NCBI GenBank assembly: GCA_040772065.1
Contig: JAXGYX010000001.1
Span: 1,922,001 to 1,986,000 of the forward strand
DNA from: JAXGYX01 sp040772065
GTDB taxonomy: Bacteria > Bacillota > Clostridia > Saccharofermentanales > Fastidiosipilaceae
DNA length: 64,000 nt
Direction: 5' to 3'
Part shown: in pieces, positions 34,854-44,568 of the stretch
Layout: each line of letters starts with the position of its first letter
Numbering within the stretch: position 1 is the stretch's first letter
Notes under the pieces: generated by a model
What the model saw: the letters and a program-made list of their open reading frames with translations, nothing else
Told to the model about the DNA's origin: nothing
Databases searched by the model: none
Translations under genes and position numbers: made by a program

Positions 34854-34978
34854 GTGATGTCCGGTCTGTCAAAGGCATGGAGTCAATGGGTTCCGCCCTC
34901 AGACAAACGGGACAATCGATGATCGTGGACCGGTCGGGTAAAAGACGACATTCAAAACAGACAATTGGGGAGATGAGC

Positions 34979-35671
34979 ATGTTGACGGGAAAAGAATTGG
35001 AAAAGAAAAATGCGGGTTACAAGGCGGCGGAATATATCAAAGATGGCATGATTCTGGGTCTTGGAACCGGCTCCACCGCGTACTATGCTATCATTCGTGC
35101 GGGCGAGCTGGTGAAAGAGGGCTATCTACTGAAGGCGGTCGCCACTTCCAAACAAACGGCTGAGATCGCAGCTGAGAACGGTGTCGAGATTTTGGATATT
35201 GACGACGTGGACCACATTGACCTGGCGATAGATGGGGTTGACGAGATCGATCATGCGTTCAACGCGATCAAAGGCGGTGGTGGCGCGCTGTTCCGCGAAA
35301 AAATCGTGGCCACGCTGGCAAAGGAAGTCATTTGGATCATGGACGAGAAAAAACCGGTCGAGGCGATCGGCGATTTCGCGCTACCGGTGGAGATCCTGGT
35401 TTACGGCAGCCGTCACATCTTGAATCAATTGGCGGAGCTTGAATTGAAACCGGTTTTGAGAATGCGCGATGGTCAGCCATTTGTGACCGACAACGGCAAC
35501 TACATCGCGGATCTTCAGCTTTCGGCTCCGATGGATATCGCATCGGTTAAAGAGAAGCTCGCGAGTGTGGTGGGCGTGTTGGAAACCGGTCTGTTTCTTA
35601 ATATGTGCGATCGCTGTTGCATCGGCACGCAGGATGGAGCGAAGGTAGTCGAAAATCCAAACAAGGCCTGA
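34979..35671 (+). CDS. rpiA: Ribose-5-phosphate isomerase A
   Basis: The enzyme interconverts ribose-5-phosphate and ribulose-5-phosphate. The 230 residues match RpiA. Visible motifs are LGLGTGSTAYYAI (phosphate loop), ATSKQT, DLAIDGVDEID (catalytic Asp), IKGGGGALFREKIVA (catalytic Lys/Glu) and VYGSRHIL. ATG 34979 is chosen because GGGGAG sits 6 bases before it and the family starts here. The frame is open further upstream into the SbcC-like gene, but that 43-codon extension has no family match. The stop is followed by a strong terminator, closing this operon. Confidence 0.95.
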   Translation: MLTGKELEKKNAGYKAAEYIKDGMILGLGTGSTAYYAIIRAGELVKEGYLLKAVATSKQTAEIAAENGVEILDIDDVDHIDLAIDGVDEIDHAFNAIKGGGGALFREKIVATLAKEVIWIMDEKKPVEAIGDFALPVEILVYGSRHILNQLAELELKPVLRMRDGQPFVTDNGNYIADLQLSAPMDIASVKEKLASVVGVLETGLFLNMCDRCCIGTQDGAKVVENPNKA

Positions 35672-35693
35672 ACGACGCCATTGCCGTTATAAA

Positions 35694-35725
35694 AAGGGAG
35701 GGTCACCCTCCCTTCACTTTTTTAG
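35694..35725 (+). terminator. Terminator after rpiA
   Basis: AAGGGAGGG (35694-35702) pairs with CCCTCCCTT (35706-35714) around a three-base loop, then CACTTTTTT. This ends the 30.7-35.7 kb operon. Confidence 0.92.
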
Positions 35726-35736
35726 GGAGAAATCAC

Positions 35737-37587
35737 ATGGGATCAGAGTCCGCGGTCAGCAGATTGTCTGTGAAAAAAGAAATGACGATACAAGCGATCA
35801 AAGCGTTTTGGCATAATTATGATGATTTGAAGATGGAAGGCGTCGCCTTGACGATTTGCGAGGCCATCGCAGATGAGCTGCCCGAGGCGTTTGAAAAATA
35901 CGGTGAAGGTTTGCTGGCTCATGCCTCAAGCCTGATCGCCGGAAATTGTAATTTTTGGCTGGATTATGATCCGGACCTATTCGCCGCCATGCAAGAACTC
36001 GAAAGTCGCTTAAGTGAGGATGGTGTGCGCTATGAGCAGCTTCAGAAACCGCTCTACGACAGATTGGAGACATATCCATGGAACCGGCGCTGGTTGGCCA
36101 GGAGTTTTCCGCCGGACGTCGACCTGCGAGATGAATTCGCCGATTCTCTGTTGCGGATTGGCAGTGAGCTGGATGAGCAAACTTTGCAAGAACGATTGAT
36201 GAAGTTTTACGGTTCACGGCAAAACGCGAGGATTCACGCTCTGGATCGATATATGCGCGGCATGCAGTTTCAAAAACCATATATCGAGTGGCTGATGAAA
36301 GAAGAGCGTGAACAATCGGATTTAAAGCTTGATGAGGAGGGGAGCGGTGGGCGAACCGCGGCGGAACTGCTGAGTTGGGTGCCGGATTTCAGCGCGGTGC
36401 GTGCGGCCGCCCCGAATGACGATTTCGAGTTTTTACCGGTTGGTACCGGTGTGAATGAGGAAATGGCGGCCAAAACAACCGGAATTGAAGGTTTGGCGAT
36501 CACCAGACAGCTGGCGTCCGTCGACAGCGGCGCGATGTTTCGCGCTCATATGGAGCAAAACCCTTTTTTACTGACCGGATCCTTTAAGCCGGGCTTAACG
36601 GATATTCTACGCGACCTGCCGCTTCCCGAGCTTCAGGCGTTCGCGCGCCGGCATCAGCTGACCGGGACGGAAAAACTTGTAACTCATGACGACTGGGTTC
36701 AAGTGTTGGAACACGAGATACCCGAATGTTTCGAACGCGATTTATATTATTTTGACAGCGAAAAATATAATCTAATGATCCGGTTGTCCACGTTGAATGG
36801 AGAGCTGCGCAATATTTCCGACTATGCGGAGTTGGAAACGTTGCTGCAGAGCGGATATCTATTTGGTTATCGTCGACATGGCGGTGTGCGTGTGTTTTTG
36901 CCTCCGGAGCTGGTTAAAATCGTGGCTCAACATTCGATTGAGAAACGAATCATGGACTTTTCAGGAAATGTGAGATTGTGGATGTTGCTTAAATTGATGA
37001 GCAATGTGTATGGTGTTTTCACCATTGAGGAATATGAACATGAGGCGCTGAATATTTTTGTCAAGTTTTTCGAAGATCGCTCGCCGGCTGAAATTCGTGG
37101 GAAACTTTTGGAGGCGATGCGGGTATATGGGGATGGTGAACACTTCCTTTATGAAGAGTCATTTATGCGCCATCGAGATCTTTCGCTGACCGCCGCCAAA
37201 ACCCTGTGGGACCGGGGAGAAGATCTCAAGCGTGAGTTTCGGCCGATTGACGCCCATATCATGAACACCTATGCGGAGACGGTTTATGATCCCGAAAATC
37301 GTCTTTATCAAAACATGGTAAAATCCATTCAGGGAGCGTTATCGCCGCAGACCGCACATTTGGAAGCGGATATTATATATATGATCACGACCGCGGTGGT
37401 GGCGGACGTCTCACCCGAATCGATTCTGGACGAGGTCAGGACATATGGTGTGCGTCTCGACAGCCGGCGGTCGGCTGATGATTTGCTTCGTGCTTTGATC
37501 GATTTCACCAACCACACTCCTCTCTGGAGTCTGCGTGGATATTCACCGGTCGAACTGGCTGAGGATCACAGTTCTTTGAGTAATTAG
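35737..37587 (+). CDS. Large soluble protein of unknown function
   Basis: The 616-residue, acidic, mostly helical protein has no signal peptide or membrane span. The N-terminal segment AIKAFWHNYDDLKMEGVALTICEAIADELPE begins a helical repeat-like region. A SAP/Rho-N-like segment (LTDILRDLPLPELQAFARRHQLTG) lies near residues 288-311. The C-terminal DFTNHTPLWSLRGYSPVEL vaguely recalls the end of some SEC-C/YecA-type bacterial proteins, but no zinc-binding SEC-C motif follows. The start is ATG 35737 with AGGGAGA upstream; the longer open frame from 35605 overlaps rpiA and is rejected. It stands alone after the rpiA terminator. No function is claimed. Confidence 0.7.
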   Translation: MGSESAVSRLSVKKEMTIQAIKAFWHNYDDLKMEGVALTICEAIADELPEAFEKYGEGLLAHASSLIAGNCNFWLDYDPDLFAAMQELESRLSEDGVRYEQLQKPLYDRLETYPWNRRWLARSFPPDVDLRDEFADSLLRIGSELDEQTLQERLMKFYGSRQNARIHALDRYMRGMQFQKPYIEWLMKEEREQSDLKLDEEGSGGRTAAELLSWVPDFSAVRAAAPNDDFEFLPVGTGVNEEMAAKTTGIEGLAITRQLASVDSGAMFRAHMEQNPFLLTGSFKPGLTDILRDLPLPELQAFARRHQLTGTEKLVTHDDWVQVLEHEIPECFERDLYYFDSEKYNLMIRLSTLNGELRNISDYAELETLLQSGYLFGYRRHGGVRVFLPPELVKIVAQHSIEKRIMDFSGNVRLWMLLKLMSNVYGVFTIEEYEHEALNIFVKFFEDRSPAEIRGKLLEAMRVYGDGEHFLYEESFMRHRDLSLTAAKTLWDRGEDLKREFRPIDAHIMNTYAETVYDPENRLYQNMVKSIQGALSPQTAHLEADIIYMITTAVVADVSPESILDEVRTYGVRLDSRRSADDLLRALIDFTNHTPLWSLRGYSPVELAEDHSSLSN

Positions 37588-37689
37588 CTTTGACATCACA
37601 AACCTTCGGAACACGGACACTTGACTGAACGAATCTTCATTATCATTCACTTGCCCTTTGTGTTCGGAAATAGAAATTGGAGCGTTTAA

Positions 37690-38586
37690 ATGAGCGGTGA
37701 TTTTGAAAGTCAACACATAGTGGAAGGGCCCGTTTTGCAAATCGTGACTGTGACCGATCCGATGTGCGTGTGGTGCTGGGGATCCTACCCGCTGTTGCGG
37801 ACCTTGGGTTGGCGCTATGGTGACTCGATACAGCTGGATGATTGGATGGGCGGCATGGTGCCCGACATCCGTGAGACGATGGAGCCTCGCAAAGGCCTGG
37901 AGGGGCTGGGGCGGATAGAGGCCTTGAATCAAACGCTGGCATACTACTGGGAGAGATCGGTTAAAAAACATGGCATGCCGGTGAACGCCGCGAAATTCGC
38001 GTTGTTCGACGAGGACAATCCGTCGGGATGGCCGATTTGTGAGGCGGTTGGCGCCGCCGGTCTGCAGGGAGATTTGCAAGGCCAACGCATGAATCGAAGA
38101 TTGCGTGAAGGCATTTATCTATACGGCGAAAAAGTGAACCGCCTGTCCGTGCAGATTGAACTGGCGGAACAGTGCGGATTGGACATCGGCGCTTTTGTCA
38201 TGGCGATGAAAGACGGCTCGGCCGGCCGCGTCTTTCGCAATGATGTGCAGAACGCGATCGATTTCAATGTCCAGGTATTTCCCACGTGGATCGTGCGCGA
38301 CCGCGCTGAAAACACCACGGTGCTGGAAGGTGTCCAAACGTGGGACGCTCTGGTCGAGGTGATTGACAAGATGACCGACGGCCGGTTGGTGCGGAAAAAA
38401 CCCATCGCCAATTCACAAGAAGTTTTACGTTTTTTGAGACGATATGGAAACGCCGCGGATGAGGAGCTTATTCAGGCCTTGGATTACGAACCCTCCGCGC
38501 TACAAGATGATTTGGCTGAAATGGAACGAAATAACCAAATTACAATTGAACGATTTGGTCAAAAAATGCTGATCAGCGAGGCATAG
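37690..38586 (+). CDS. DsbA-family thioredoxin-like protein (FrnE/SpxH-type) with C-terminal extension
   Basis: In this 298-residue protein, the motif VTDPMCVWCWGSYP (about 20-33) is the CxxC signature of cytosolic DsbA/FrnE/SpxH-like proteins. A helical insert and the cis-proline segment NVQVFPTWIV (about 196-205) complete the thioredoxin fold. After residue 235, a tail (QEVLRFLRRYGNAADEELIQALDYEPSALQDDLAEMERNNQI) reads like a small winged helix. It is the first gene of the methionine/one-carbon operon. A thiol-redox role near cobalamin-dependent methionine synthesis is plausible but not shown. An imperfect 10-bp inverted repeat (37605-37614 with 37660-37669) lies in the leader. Confidence 0.78.
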   Translation: MSGDFESQHIVEGPVLQIVTVTDPMCVWCWGSYPLLRTLGWRYGDSIQLDDWMGGMVPDIRETMEPRKGLEGLGRIEALNQTLAYYWERSVKKHGMPVNAAKFALFDEDNPSGWPICEAVGAAGLQGDLQGQRMNRRLREGIYLYGEKVNRLSVQIELAEQCGLDIGAFVMAMKDGSAGRVFRNDVQNAIDFNVQVFPTWIVRDRAENTTVLEGVQTWDALVEVIDKMTDGRLVRKKPIANSQEVLRFLRRYGNAADEELIQALDYEPSALQDDLAEMERNNQITIERFGQKMLISEA

Positions 38587-38636
38587 ACCGGCCAAACTCA
38601 AAACCACCCGAATGCTGAATCCATAGCGGAGAGACA

Positions 38637-39362
38637 ATGACAAACACCACTTCTGAACTTTGGTTGGACAGACCGATCCGTCTCCGACCGACTTTTCCGG
38701 ATTTGGATCCGGCGATGGTCAGCGGCACTCTGCGCGCGACTTCGCGTCACGCCCCGGATGACACGATCGACGCTCAGGTTGAAAGGCAGTTATCCCGCCT
38801 GAAGCAGGTCGCCAAACCGGCCTGTGTCTATCGACTGATCGATCAAAGCGAGCCGGATCTTGATCTTTGTCCAACCGACATGGCGCTCGAGCGTCCGTCG
38901 ACGGAGAGGTCGATCTTACTTTTCGCAATGACCATGGGCGCGGAGGTCGATCGGTTGATTCGGGCGGAAGAGATCATTCGGCTCGATCAGGCTGTTATTT
39001 TGGACCGCTGCGCTGTGCTTGGATTGAGTGTGCTTGTCGATCGGATTTGGGAAGAATTGGCAGAGCGCCTCAGCGCATCGGGCCTTTATTTATCTGACAG
39101 AAACTTTCCCGGTGATCCCGGGTTTCCACTTCGGGCACAGACGAAAATTTGTGATTTATTGAATTCCGGACGCGCCATCGGCTTGACGGTGAACTCAAAG
39201 TCTTTATTTCTCGAACCACTCAAATCGGTGACGATGCTCGCCCGGACGACCGGTCAAAGAGAAACAGGCTTTCGGATATCCATGTGTGAGACTTGCGGTC
39301 ATAACAACGACTGCCCCTACAGGTCCGCTCAAAAACCCGAGGAAGGTAAAACCAATGAATAA
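38637..39362 (+). CDS. Methionine synthase activation-domain protein (stand-alone, cobalamin-dependent MetH partner)
   Basis: The 241-residue protein corresponds to the reactivation domain that in E. coli is fused to the C terminus of MetH. It binds S-adenosylmethionine and helps re-methylate oxidised cob(II)alamin. The segment RNFPGDPGFPLRAQTKICDLLNSGRAIGLTVN, followed by LEPLKSVTMLARTT, is typical of the stand-alone clostridial form. The Cys-rich end (CETCGHNNDCPYR) is also usual for it. It overlaps the MetH gene by 8 bases, so partner and enzyme are translationally coupled. GGAGAGA precedes the ATG. Confidence 0.85.
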   Translation: MTNTTSELWLDRPIRLRPTFPDLDPAMVSGTLRATSRHAPDDTIDAQVERQLSRLKQVAKPACVYRLIDQSEPDLDLCPTDMALERPSTERSILLFAMTMGAEVDRLIRAEEIIRLDQAVILDRCAVLGLSVLVDRIWEELAERLSASGLYLSDRNFPGDPGFPLRAQTKICDLLNSGRAIGLTVNSKSLFLEPLKSVTMLARTTGQRETGFRISMCETCGHNNDCPYRSAQKPEEGKTNE

Positions 39363-41826
39363 ATCAGCTGATCAGAATCTTCTTTTATCAAACAAGGTGA
39401 CTTTGCTTGATGGAGCCATGGGCACCATGTTACAAGAGGCGGGGATTCGAATTGGTGAAATTCCCGAATCGCTGAACCTGACTCAGCCTCAGTTGATCTT
39501 GGACATTCATCAGCAATATCTAAACGCCGGCAGCAAAATCATATACGCCAACACGTTTGGCGCCAACACACTTAAACTCGCAGACACCCGGCTGGAGGTG
39601 GGCGAGGTGGTTGGTTCGGGAATTTCGCTGGCGAAGAAGGCTGTGCGGCGGTTTTTAAGCTCCATTTCCGAACAAGGGCGGACACTCGGGTATCGCCCGC
39701 TGGTCGCGCTTGACATGGGCCCTTTGGGAGAGCTTTTGCACCCAAATGGACAATTGGCCTTTGAATCGGCGGTTGAATATTTCGCCACAGTTGTCCGGGC
39801 GGGCGCGGAGGCGGGATGTGATTTAATCGTGATCGAAACGATGACCGATCCCTATGAGGCGAAAGCGGCCGTCATAGCGGCAAAAGAAAACAGTGATCTC
39901 CCTATTTTTCTGACGATGTCCTATGAAAAAGATGGACGAACCTTCACCGGAAGCACGCCGGCGGCCCAAGCCGCGCTGGCAAACGGTTTGGGTGTCGCCG
40001 CGACCGGAATCAATTGCTCGCTGGGTCCGGAGGAGATTATTCCGCTGATTCAAAACCTGAAACAGTATACCGATCTGCCGCTCATTGTGAAGGCGAATGC
40101 CGGTTTGCCCGATCCGGCGACCGGCGCCTATGATGTCGACGCAAACATGTTCGCGAACGCCGCCGAAAAGCTGGTCGATTCGGGAGTTACCTTTGTTGGA
40201 GGATGCTGCGGCACGAATCCGACCTATATCCAGACTTTGATGAGACGGCTGGGTGACCGGGAAGTTGTTCACTCGGCGGCCGGACCGTCGCATGTTTTGT
40301 GCTCATCATTTGGTCGAGTTGTGATTGGCGATCGTTTTTCGACGGTCGGCGAGCGAATCAACCCAACCGGCAAGCCCGAATTCAGACAGGCGATTTTAGA
40401 TGGGGACATGGGTCATATCCAACGCTGCGCGTTGGAGCAGGAGGAGGCGGGCGCGGACATCTTGGATGTGAATGTGGGTGTGCCGGAGATCGACGAGGCG
40501 AATTTTTTGCGTGCGGCGATACCGCTGATTCAGAGTGTGTCCTCTTTGCCGCTGCAAATTGACAGCTCGGACGAGCGTGCGCTGGAAGCGGGTCTTCGGG
40601 TCTATAACGGAAAAGCGCTGGTCAATTCGGTCAATGGAAAACAAGAAGAGTTGGAGAAGATTTTGCCGATCGTCAAACGCTATGGTGCGGCGGTTGTCGG
40701 ACTCACACTGGACGAACGCGGGATTCCCGACAGCGCGGATGAGAGGGTGGCGATCGCCCGCCGCATCATGGAGGCCTGTGATCGCATTGGAATTCCGCGG
40801 GAGGATCTTGTGATTGACTGTCTGGCGTTGACTGTCTCCGCCCAGGCCGAAGGCGCCTCGCAGACGCTGGAGGCGGTGCGCAAGGTCAGTGACGAGCTTG
40901 GATTGAAGACGATTCTGGGGATCAGCAATATTTCATTTGGCCTGCCAAATCGCGAACTGATCAACCGTACATTTTTGGCGATGGCCATGGATGCCGGTCT
41001 TAACCTTGCGATCGTCAATCCGAATGACAAGGACATGATGGACACGGTTGCCTGCTATCGCCTGCTGAGTGGGCAAGATGTCAGCGGAACGGATTTTATC
41101 GCTCGTTTCGCGAGGACGGCGATGGCTGAGAAAAGTGACCAATCTTTGCAGTCAGCCGATAGTCTCGAAAAAAATCTGACCGGCGCCGCTGAGGCGCGTG
41201 TCTTGCTGCGCGAAGCGGTGATCAAAGGACTACCGGGACAGGCGGAGGAGCAAACCGAGAACCTATCGTCCAAGATTGACATGATGGAGATTGTCAATGA
41301 GGTGTTGATTCCGGCGCTTGATTTTGTCGGGGAAGAATACGAGACGGGAAGGATATTTTTGCCACAGCTGATACAGTCCGCCCATGCCGCGCAAAAAGCC
41401 TTTGGAACCATTCGCTCAAAGATGCGGTCGACATCTCAGGAGGAGATGGACAAGGGCACGATCATCGTGGCGACGGTCGAGGGAGACGTCCACGACATCG
41501 GTAAAAATATCGTCAAGGTCATTTTGGAAAATTATGGTTATCGGGTTATCGACTTGGGAAAGAACGTCCCCGTTCAAACGGTCGTCGACAAGGCGATTGA
41601 GGAGAATGTCGGTTTAATTGGTCTGTCTGCGCTGATGACCACGACTTTACATAATATGGCGCACACCATCCACGCCTTGCGGGAGAGTGGGCACGATTGC
41701 AAAATCATGGCGGGCGGAGCGGTGTTGACAGCGGAGTACGCCGCCGAGATTGGCGCGGACTATTATGTTAAGGACGCCAAGGCGAGTGTGGATGCGGCCA
41801 AAGAGTATTTTGGTGCGAAGTCGTGA
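39355..41826 (+). CDS. metH: Cobalamin-dependent methionine synthase lacking the activation domain
   Basis: The 823-residue enzyme transfers a methyl group from methyl-tetrahydrofolate through cobalamin to homocysteine. The domains are the homocysteine/zinc barrel (about 1-310: DGAMGTMLQ, INCSLGPEE, GGCCGTNP), a pterin-binding barrel (about 330-600: GERINPTG, ILDVNVGVPEIDE, ISNISFGLPNRE), the cap domain (about 640-705) and the B12-binding Rossmann domain (about 705-823) with cobalt-ligand His in GDVHDIGKNIV. The fourth, activation, domain is missing and is encoded by the preceding gene. The start at ATG 39355 follows GAGGAAGG. It lies in an operon with a methylenetetrahydrofolate reductase fusion. 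Confidence 0.94.
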   Translation: MNKSADQNLLLSNKVTLLDGAMGTMLQEAGIRIGEIPESLNLTQPQLILDIHQQYLNAGSKIIYANTFGANTLKLADTRLEVGEVVGSGISLAKKAVRRFLSSISEQGRTLGYRPLVALDMGPLGELLHPNGQLAFESAVEYFATVVRAGAEAGCDLIVIETMTDPYEAKAAVIAAKENSDLPIFLTMSYEKDGRTFTGSTPAAQAALANGLGVAATGINCSLGPEEIIPLIQNLKQYTDLPLIVKANAGLPDPATGAYDVDANMFANAAEKLVDSGVTFVGGCCGTNPTYIQTLMRRLGDREVVHSAAGPSHVLCSSFGRVVIGDRFSTVGERINPTGKPEFRQAILDGDMGHIQRCALEQEEAGADILDVNVGVPEIDEANFLRAAIPLIQSVSSLPLQIDSSDERALEAGLRVYNGKALVNSVNGKQEELEKILPIVKRYGAAVVGLTLDERGIPDSADERVAIARRIMEACDRIGIPREDLVIDCLALTVSAQAEGASQTLEAVRKVSDELGLKTILGISNISFGLPNRELINRTFLAMAMDAGLNLAIVNPNDKDMMDTVACYRLLSGQDVSGTDFIARFARTAMAEKSDQSLQSADSLEKNLTGAAEARVLLREAVIKGLPGQAEEQTENLSSKIDMMEIVNEVLIPALDFVGEEYETGRIFLPQLIQSAHAAQKAFGTIRSKMRSTSQEEMDKGTIIVATVEGDVHDIGKNIVKVILENYGYRVIDLGKNVPVQTVVDKAIEENVGLIGLSALMTTTLHNMAHTIHALRESGHDCKIMAGGAVLTAEYAAEIGADYYVKDAKASVDAAKEYFGAKS

Positions 41827-41860
41827 GGGGCGCATGTGATTCGCTTGGAAAGGTGTTTGC

Positions 41861-43786
41861 ATGAACAATGATAATTTATTGACAATGTTGGAGCAGGGTG
41901 TGGTGCTGTCGGATGGGGCCATGGGGACCTATTTTCAGGCGCTGACCAATCGGGCCTCATCCAACTGCGAACGGGCGAACCTGGAGACACCGGAGATCAT
42001 TCAACGGATTCATCGGGAATACCTGGACGCGGGCGCCCGCCTGCTGCGTACCAACACTTACGCGGCCACCGGTAGCTCTTTGGGGATGAACCCGGAGGGA
42101 CAGCGCAAGGTGTTGATCGCGGGTTGGGAGAACGCTCAAGCCGCGGTCAGACAGTTTCGTGAGGATACCGGCAGCGTGGATCCAATCGCGGTAGGCGCGA
42201 ATCTGGGCTCACTTTCCGAGTTCGTCAAAAATGAAGATTTGTCAGAATTGGATGGAATGATCGACATCTGGCTTTCTTTGGGTGCCCGAACCTTTGTTTT
42301 CGAGACGCTTGAAAGTGATTCCGCGATGCTCCGCGCGGCCGCGATGGTCCGCGGTAAAGCACCTGACGCGGTCATCATGGCGACCTTCGCCGTCCAACCG
42401 GAAGGCTTCACCGGTACAGGTATATCGATTCGTACATTGTTTGAAGAATTGGATCTGGCTTCCGAACCGGATGTGTTTGGTCTAAATTGTGTGTCCGGTC
42501 CCACTCATATGTTGAATTTGATTCAGTCGGTTCCGCCTCCACGCAAACCATTGGCTGTGTTGCCAAACGCGGGCTACCCCACCGTCATCAATCGAGAAAT
42601 TTATTTTCCCAACACACCGGACTATTTCGCAGGACAGATTTCAAAAATCATCGAGGCGGGCGCCAGGCTGGTCGGTGGCTGTTGCGGAACCTCTCCCGGA
42701 GACATCCGGGCGGTTGGCGATCTTTTACAGAAACAGCAGAGAGAACGCGCGGTATCCGCCGCGTTTTCAGCAATTCCGCGAGATACACAAATGGTCCCGG
42801 ACATCCGGATTCTATCAGACCGGCCAGCTGAGCGAAAGGCGGCGCACCCCGTTGAAATCGGGCAAGCGAAACAACTCGATCACTCGGATGAGGCTGCCGC
42901 CCCCGCCGGTTCGGGGAACCCATTGCTGGATAAATTCAATGCAGGTGAAACAGTCTTCGCGGTGGAGTATGACTCACCTGAAACCGCACATATTGAAGAC
43001 TATTTGAAAGGGGCGCTGGCGATTGAGGCGGCGGGAGCGGACGCGATCACCATCGCGGACTGTCCGGTCGCACGTCCGCGCGTGGACAGCTCCTTGATGG
43101 CCTGCAAACTACGCAAGGTGTTGAAAAAGGCGGTTCCCGTTCCTCACCTGACCTGCCGTGATCGCAACCTGAACGCGACCAAAGCGCTGCTGTTGGGTCT
43201 CAGTGTCGAGGATGTGCGCAATATAATCATTGTGACAGGTGATCCGATCCCCCGTGCGGAGCGAGATGAGGTGAAGGCTGTTTTTAACTTTAACTCCGTC
43301 AACTTGGCGAAATTCATCACTAATTTAAACCGGGAGGTCTTCCCCAAACCGCTTTCAATCGCAGGCGCCTTCAACATCAACGCTCAATCCTTTGAGGCTG
43401 AGCTGAACAAGGCAAAACGAAAAATTGACAACGGCATCAGCGTGTTTTACACACAACCGGTATTGTCCGAACGGGCGGTGAGGCGGGTGGAGAAATTGCG
43501 GTCGGTGTTGCCACCTGAAATTAAAATCATGGGTGGTATTTTGCCGGTTGTCAGTTATCGCAACGCCCAGTACATGCAAAATGAATTGTCCGGAATTGTG
43601 TTGGAGCCGGAATTAATTGCTCGGTACGAAGGCTTGAATCGTGAACAAGGAGAAGAGGTGGCGCTGGAGGCCTCGGTCCAAGCGGCTGAGGCGATCGCTG
43701 ACAACGTGTCGGGTTTCTATCTGATCACACCGTTCAACCGGGTTGAACTTGTGAAACGCATTCTTGGTGAATTAAAAAGACTTTGA
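41861..43786 (+). CDS. Homocysteine S-methyltransferase / methylenetetrahydrofolate reductase fusion (YitJ-like)
   Basis: In this 641-residue bifunctional protein, residues 1-290 are a zinc-dependent homocysteine methyltransferase barrel (SDGAMGTYFQ, FGLNCVSGP, VGGCCGTSPGDI). Residues about 350-641 are a MetF-type flavin barrel (AVEYDSPE, PHLTCRDRN, IIIVTGDP, SIAGAFN, FYTQPV). MetF supplies methyl-THF, the donor for the upstream MetH. The Hcy-methyltransferase half duplicates the first MetH domain and may use another donor such as S-methylmethionine, or methylate directly. The linker (about 295-350) is Pro/Ala/charge-rich. AAAGGTG precedes the ATG. It completes the methionine cycle operon. 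Confidence 0.92.
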   Translation: MNNDNLLTMLEQGVVLSDGAMGTYFQALTNRASSNCERANLETPEIIQRIHREYLDAGARLLRTNTYAATGSSLGMNPEGQRKVLIAGWENAQAAVRQFREDTGSVDPIAVGANLGSLSEFVKNEDLSELDGMIDIWLSLGARTFVFETLESDSAMLRAAAMVRGKAPDAVIMATFAVQPEGFTGTGISIRTLFEELDLASEPDVFGLNCVSGPTHMLNLIQSVPPPRKPLAVLPNAGYPTVINREIYFPNTPDYFAGQISKIIEAGARLVGGCCGTSPGDIRAVGDLLQKQQRERAVSAAFSAIPRDTQMVPDIRILSDRPAERKAAHPVEIGQAKQLDHSDEAAAPAGSGNPLLDKFNAGETVFAVEYDSPETAHIEDYLKGALAIEAAGADAITIADCPVARPRVDSSLMACKLRKVLKKAVPVPHLTCRDRNLNATKALLLGLSVEDVRNIIIVTGDPIPRAERDEVKAVFNFNSVNLAKFITNLNREVFPKPLSIAGAFNINAQSFEAELNKAKRKIDNGISVFYTQPVLSERAVRRVEKLRSVLPPEIKIMGGILPVVSYRNAQYMQNELSGIVLEPELIARYEGLNREQGEEVALEASVQAAEAIADNVSGFYLITPFNRVELVKRILGELKRL

Positions 43787-43826
43787 TCAAAAACCGGGTC
43801 GTCGCATGAGATGAAGAGAGGTCGCA

Positions 43827-44495
43827 TTGGCACATCCGATCAAACATTTTTTGACCATCACAAAGCATCGCCATCTGGTCATTCGGCTATGTCGCCGCGC
43901 CGGCATTCTCATACAGGGATTGCGGCATGATTTATCCAAATATCACCCCACTGAGTTTTTGACCGGAGCCAGATATTTTACCGGTCACCACAGCCCGAAT
44001 GAGGAAGAGCGCCGCGAGTACGGCTATTCCGCGGCATGGCTGCGCCACAAAGGACGAAATCGCCACCATTTGGAATATTGGACCGATTACAACAGATTGG
44101 AACGCCGCACAGCCGGGGTTAAGATGCCTACGCGTTTTTTTGTGGAAATGATCTGTGACCGAATCGCCGCGTGTAAGATTTATCAAGGCGCTGAGTATGT
44201 TGACCGCGCCCCATACGAATACTACCTTCATTCCCGCCATGCCGGTTTGGTTCATCCCGAGACCGATCGGATTTTGAACGAAACCTTGCTCTATCTGGCT
44301 GAAAACGGAGAGGAGCGTTTGTTTGCTCAATTGAGAGAGATGGTTCGCGCGGATCGTGAAGCAGAAAAACAGCGTGGACGGGATCGCCGCGCCGCCAAGC
44401 GCGCGGGCGGATTGGCGGCGAAACGCAGAAGGAAGGTTATGTCGCTCGCGCAAAAGGAAGGCGAGCGCGAATTGCGCCGTTCGACCGATGATTAA
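43827..44495 (+). CDS. DUF5662 family protein
   Basis: The 222-residue protein has conserved segments ITKHRHLVIRLCRRAG, GLRHDLSKYHPTEF, YSAAWLRHKGRNRHHLEYWTDYN and FFVEMICDRIAACKIYQG, which match the DUF5662 group. Its many His/Asp residues suggest a metal-binding helical fold reminiscent of HD-type hydrolases, but activity is unknown. The C terminus is a basic, Arg/Lys/Ala-rich tail (about 170-222). The start is TTG 43827, with AGAGAGG upstream. It follows the MTHFR fusion by 40 bases and may be its last operon member. The basic tail could bind nucleic acid (inference). Confidence 0.75.
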   Translation: MAHPIKHFLTITKHRHLVIRLCRRAGILIQGLRHDLSKYHPTEFLTGARYFTGHHSPNEEERREYGYSAAWLRHKGRNRHHLEYWTDYNRLERRTAGVKMPTRFFVEMICDRIAACKIYQGAEYVDRAPYEYYLHSRHAGLVHPETDRILNETLLYLAENGEERLFAQLREMVRADREAEKQRGRDRRAAKRAGGLAAKRRRKVMSLAQKEGERELRRSTDD

Positions 44496-44568
44496 ACGAC
44501 CGACACGGTTTTTGGAGCGCCGGGAATCCACCGGGCGCGCTTCCTGCTGAACGATTTAAAACGTGTCA

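Noticed and set aside
34850..34978. N-terminal extension of rpiA overlapping the SbcC-like gene
   Set aside because: The family start and a GGGGAG site place the start at 34979; the extension has no family similarity.
35605..35736. Extension of the large unknown gene into rpiA and its terminator
   Set aside because: It would cross a strong terminator; AGGGAGA plus ATG 35737 is a better start.
37588..37689. SAM or cobalamin riboswitch upstream of the methionine operon
   Set aside because: Only about 100 bases are available and no riboswitch core could be recognised; just an imperfect inverted repeat.
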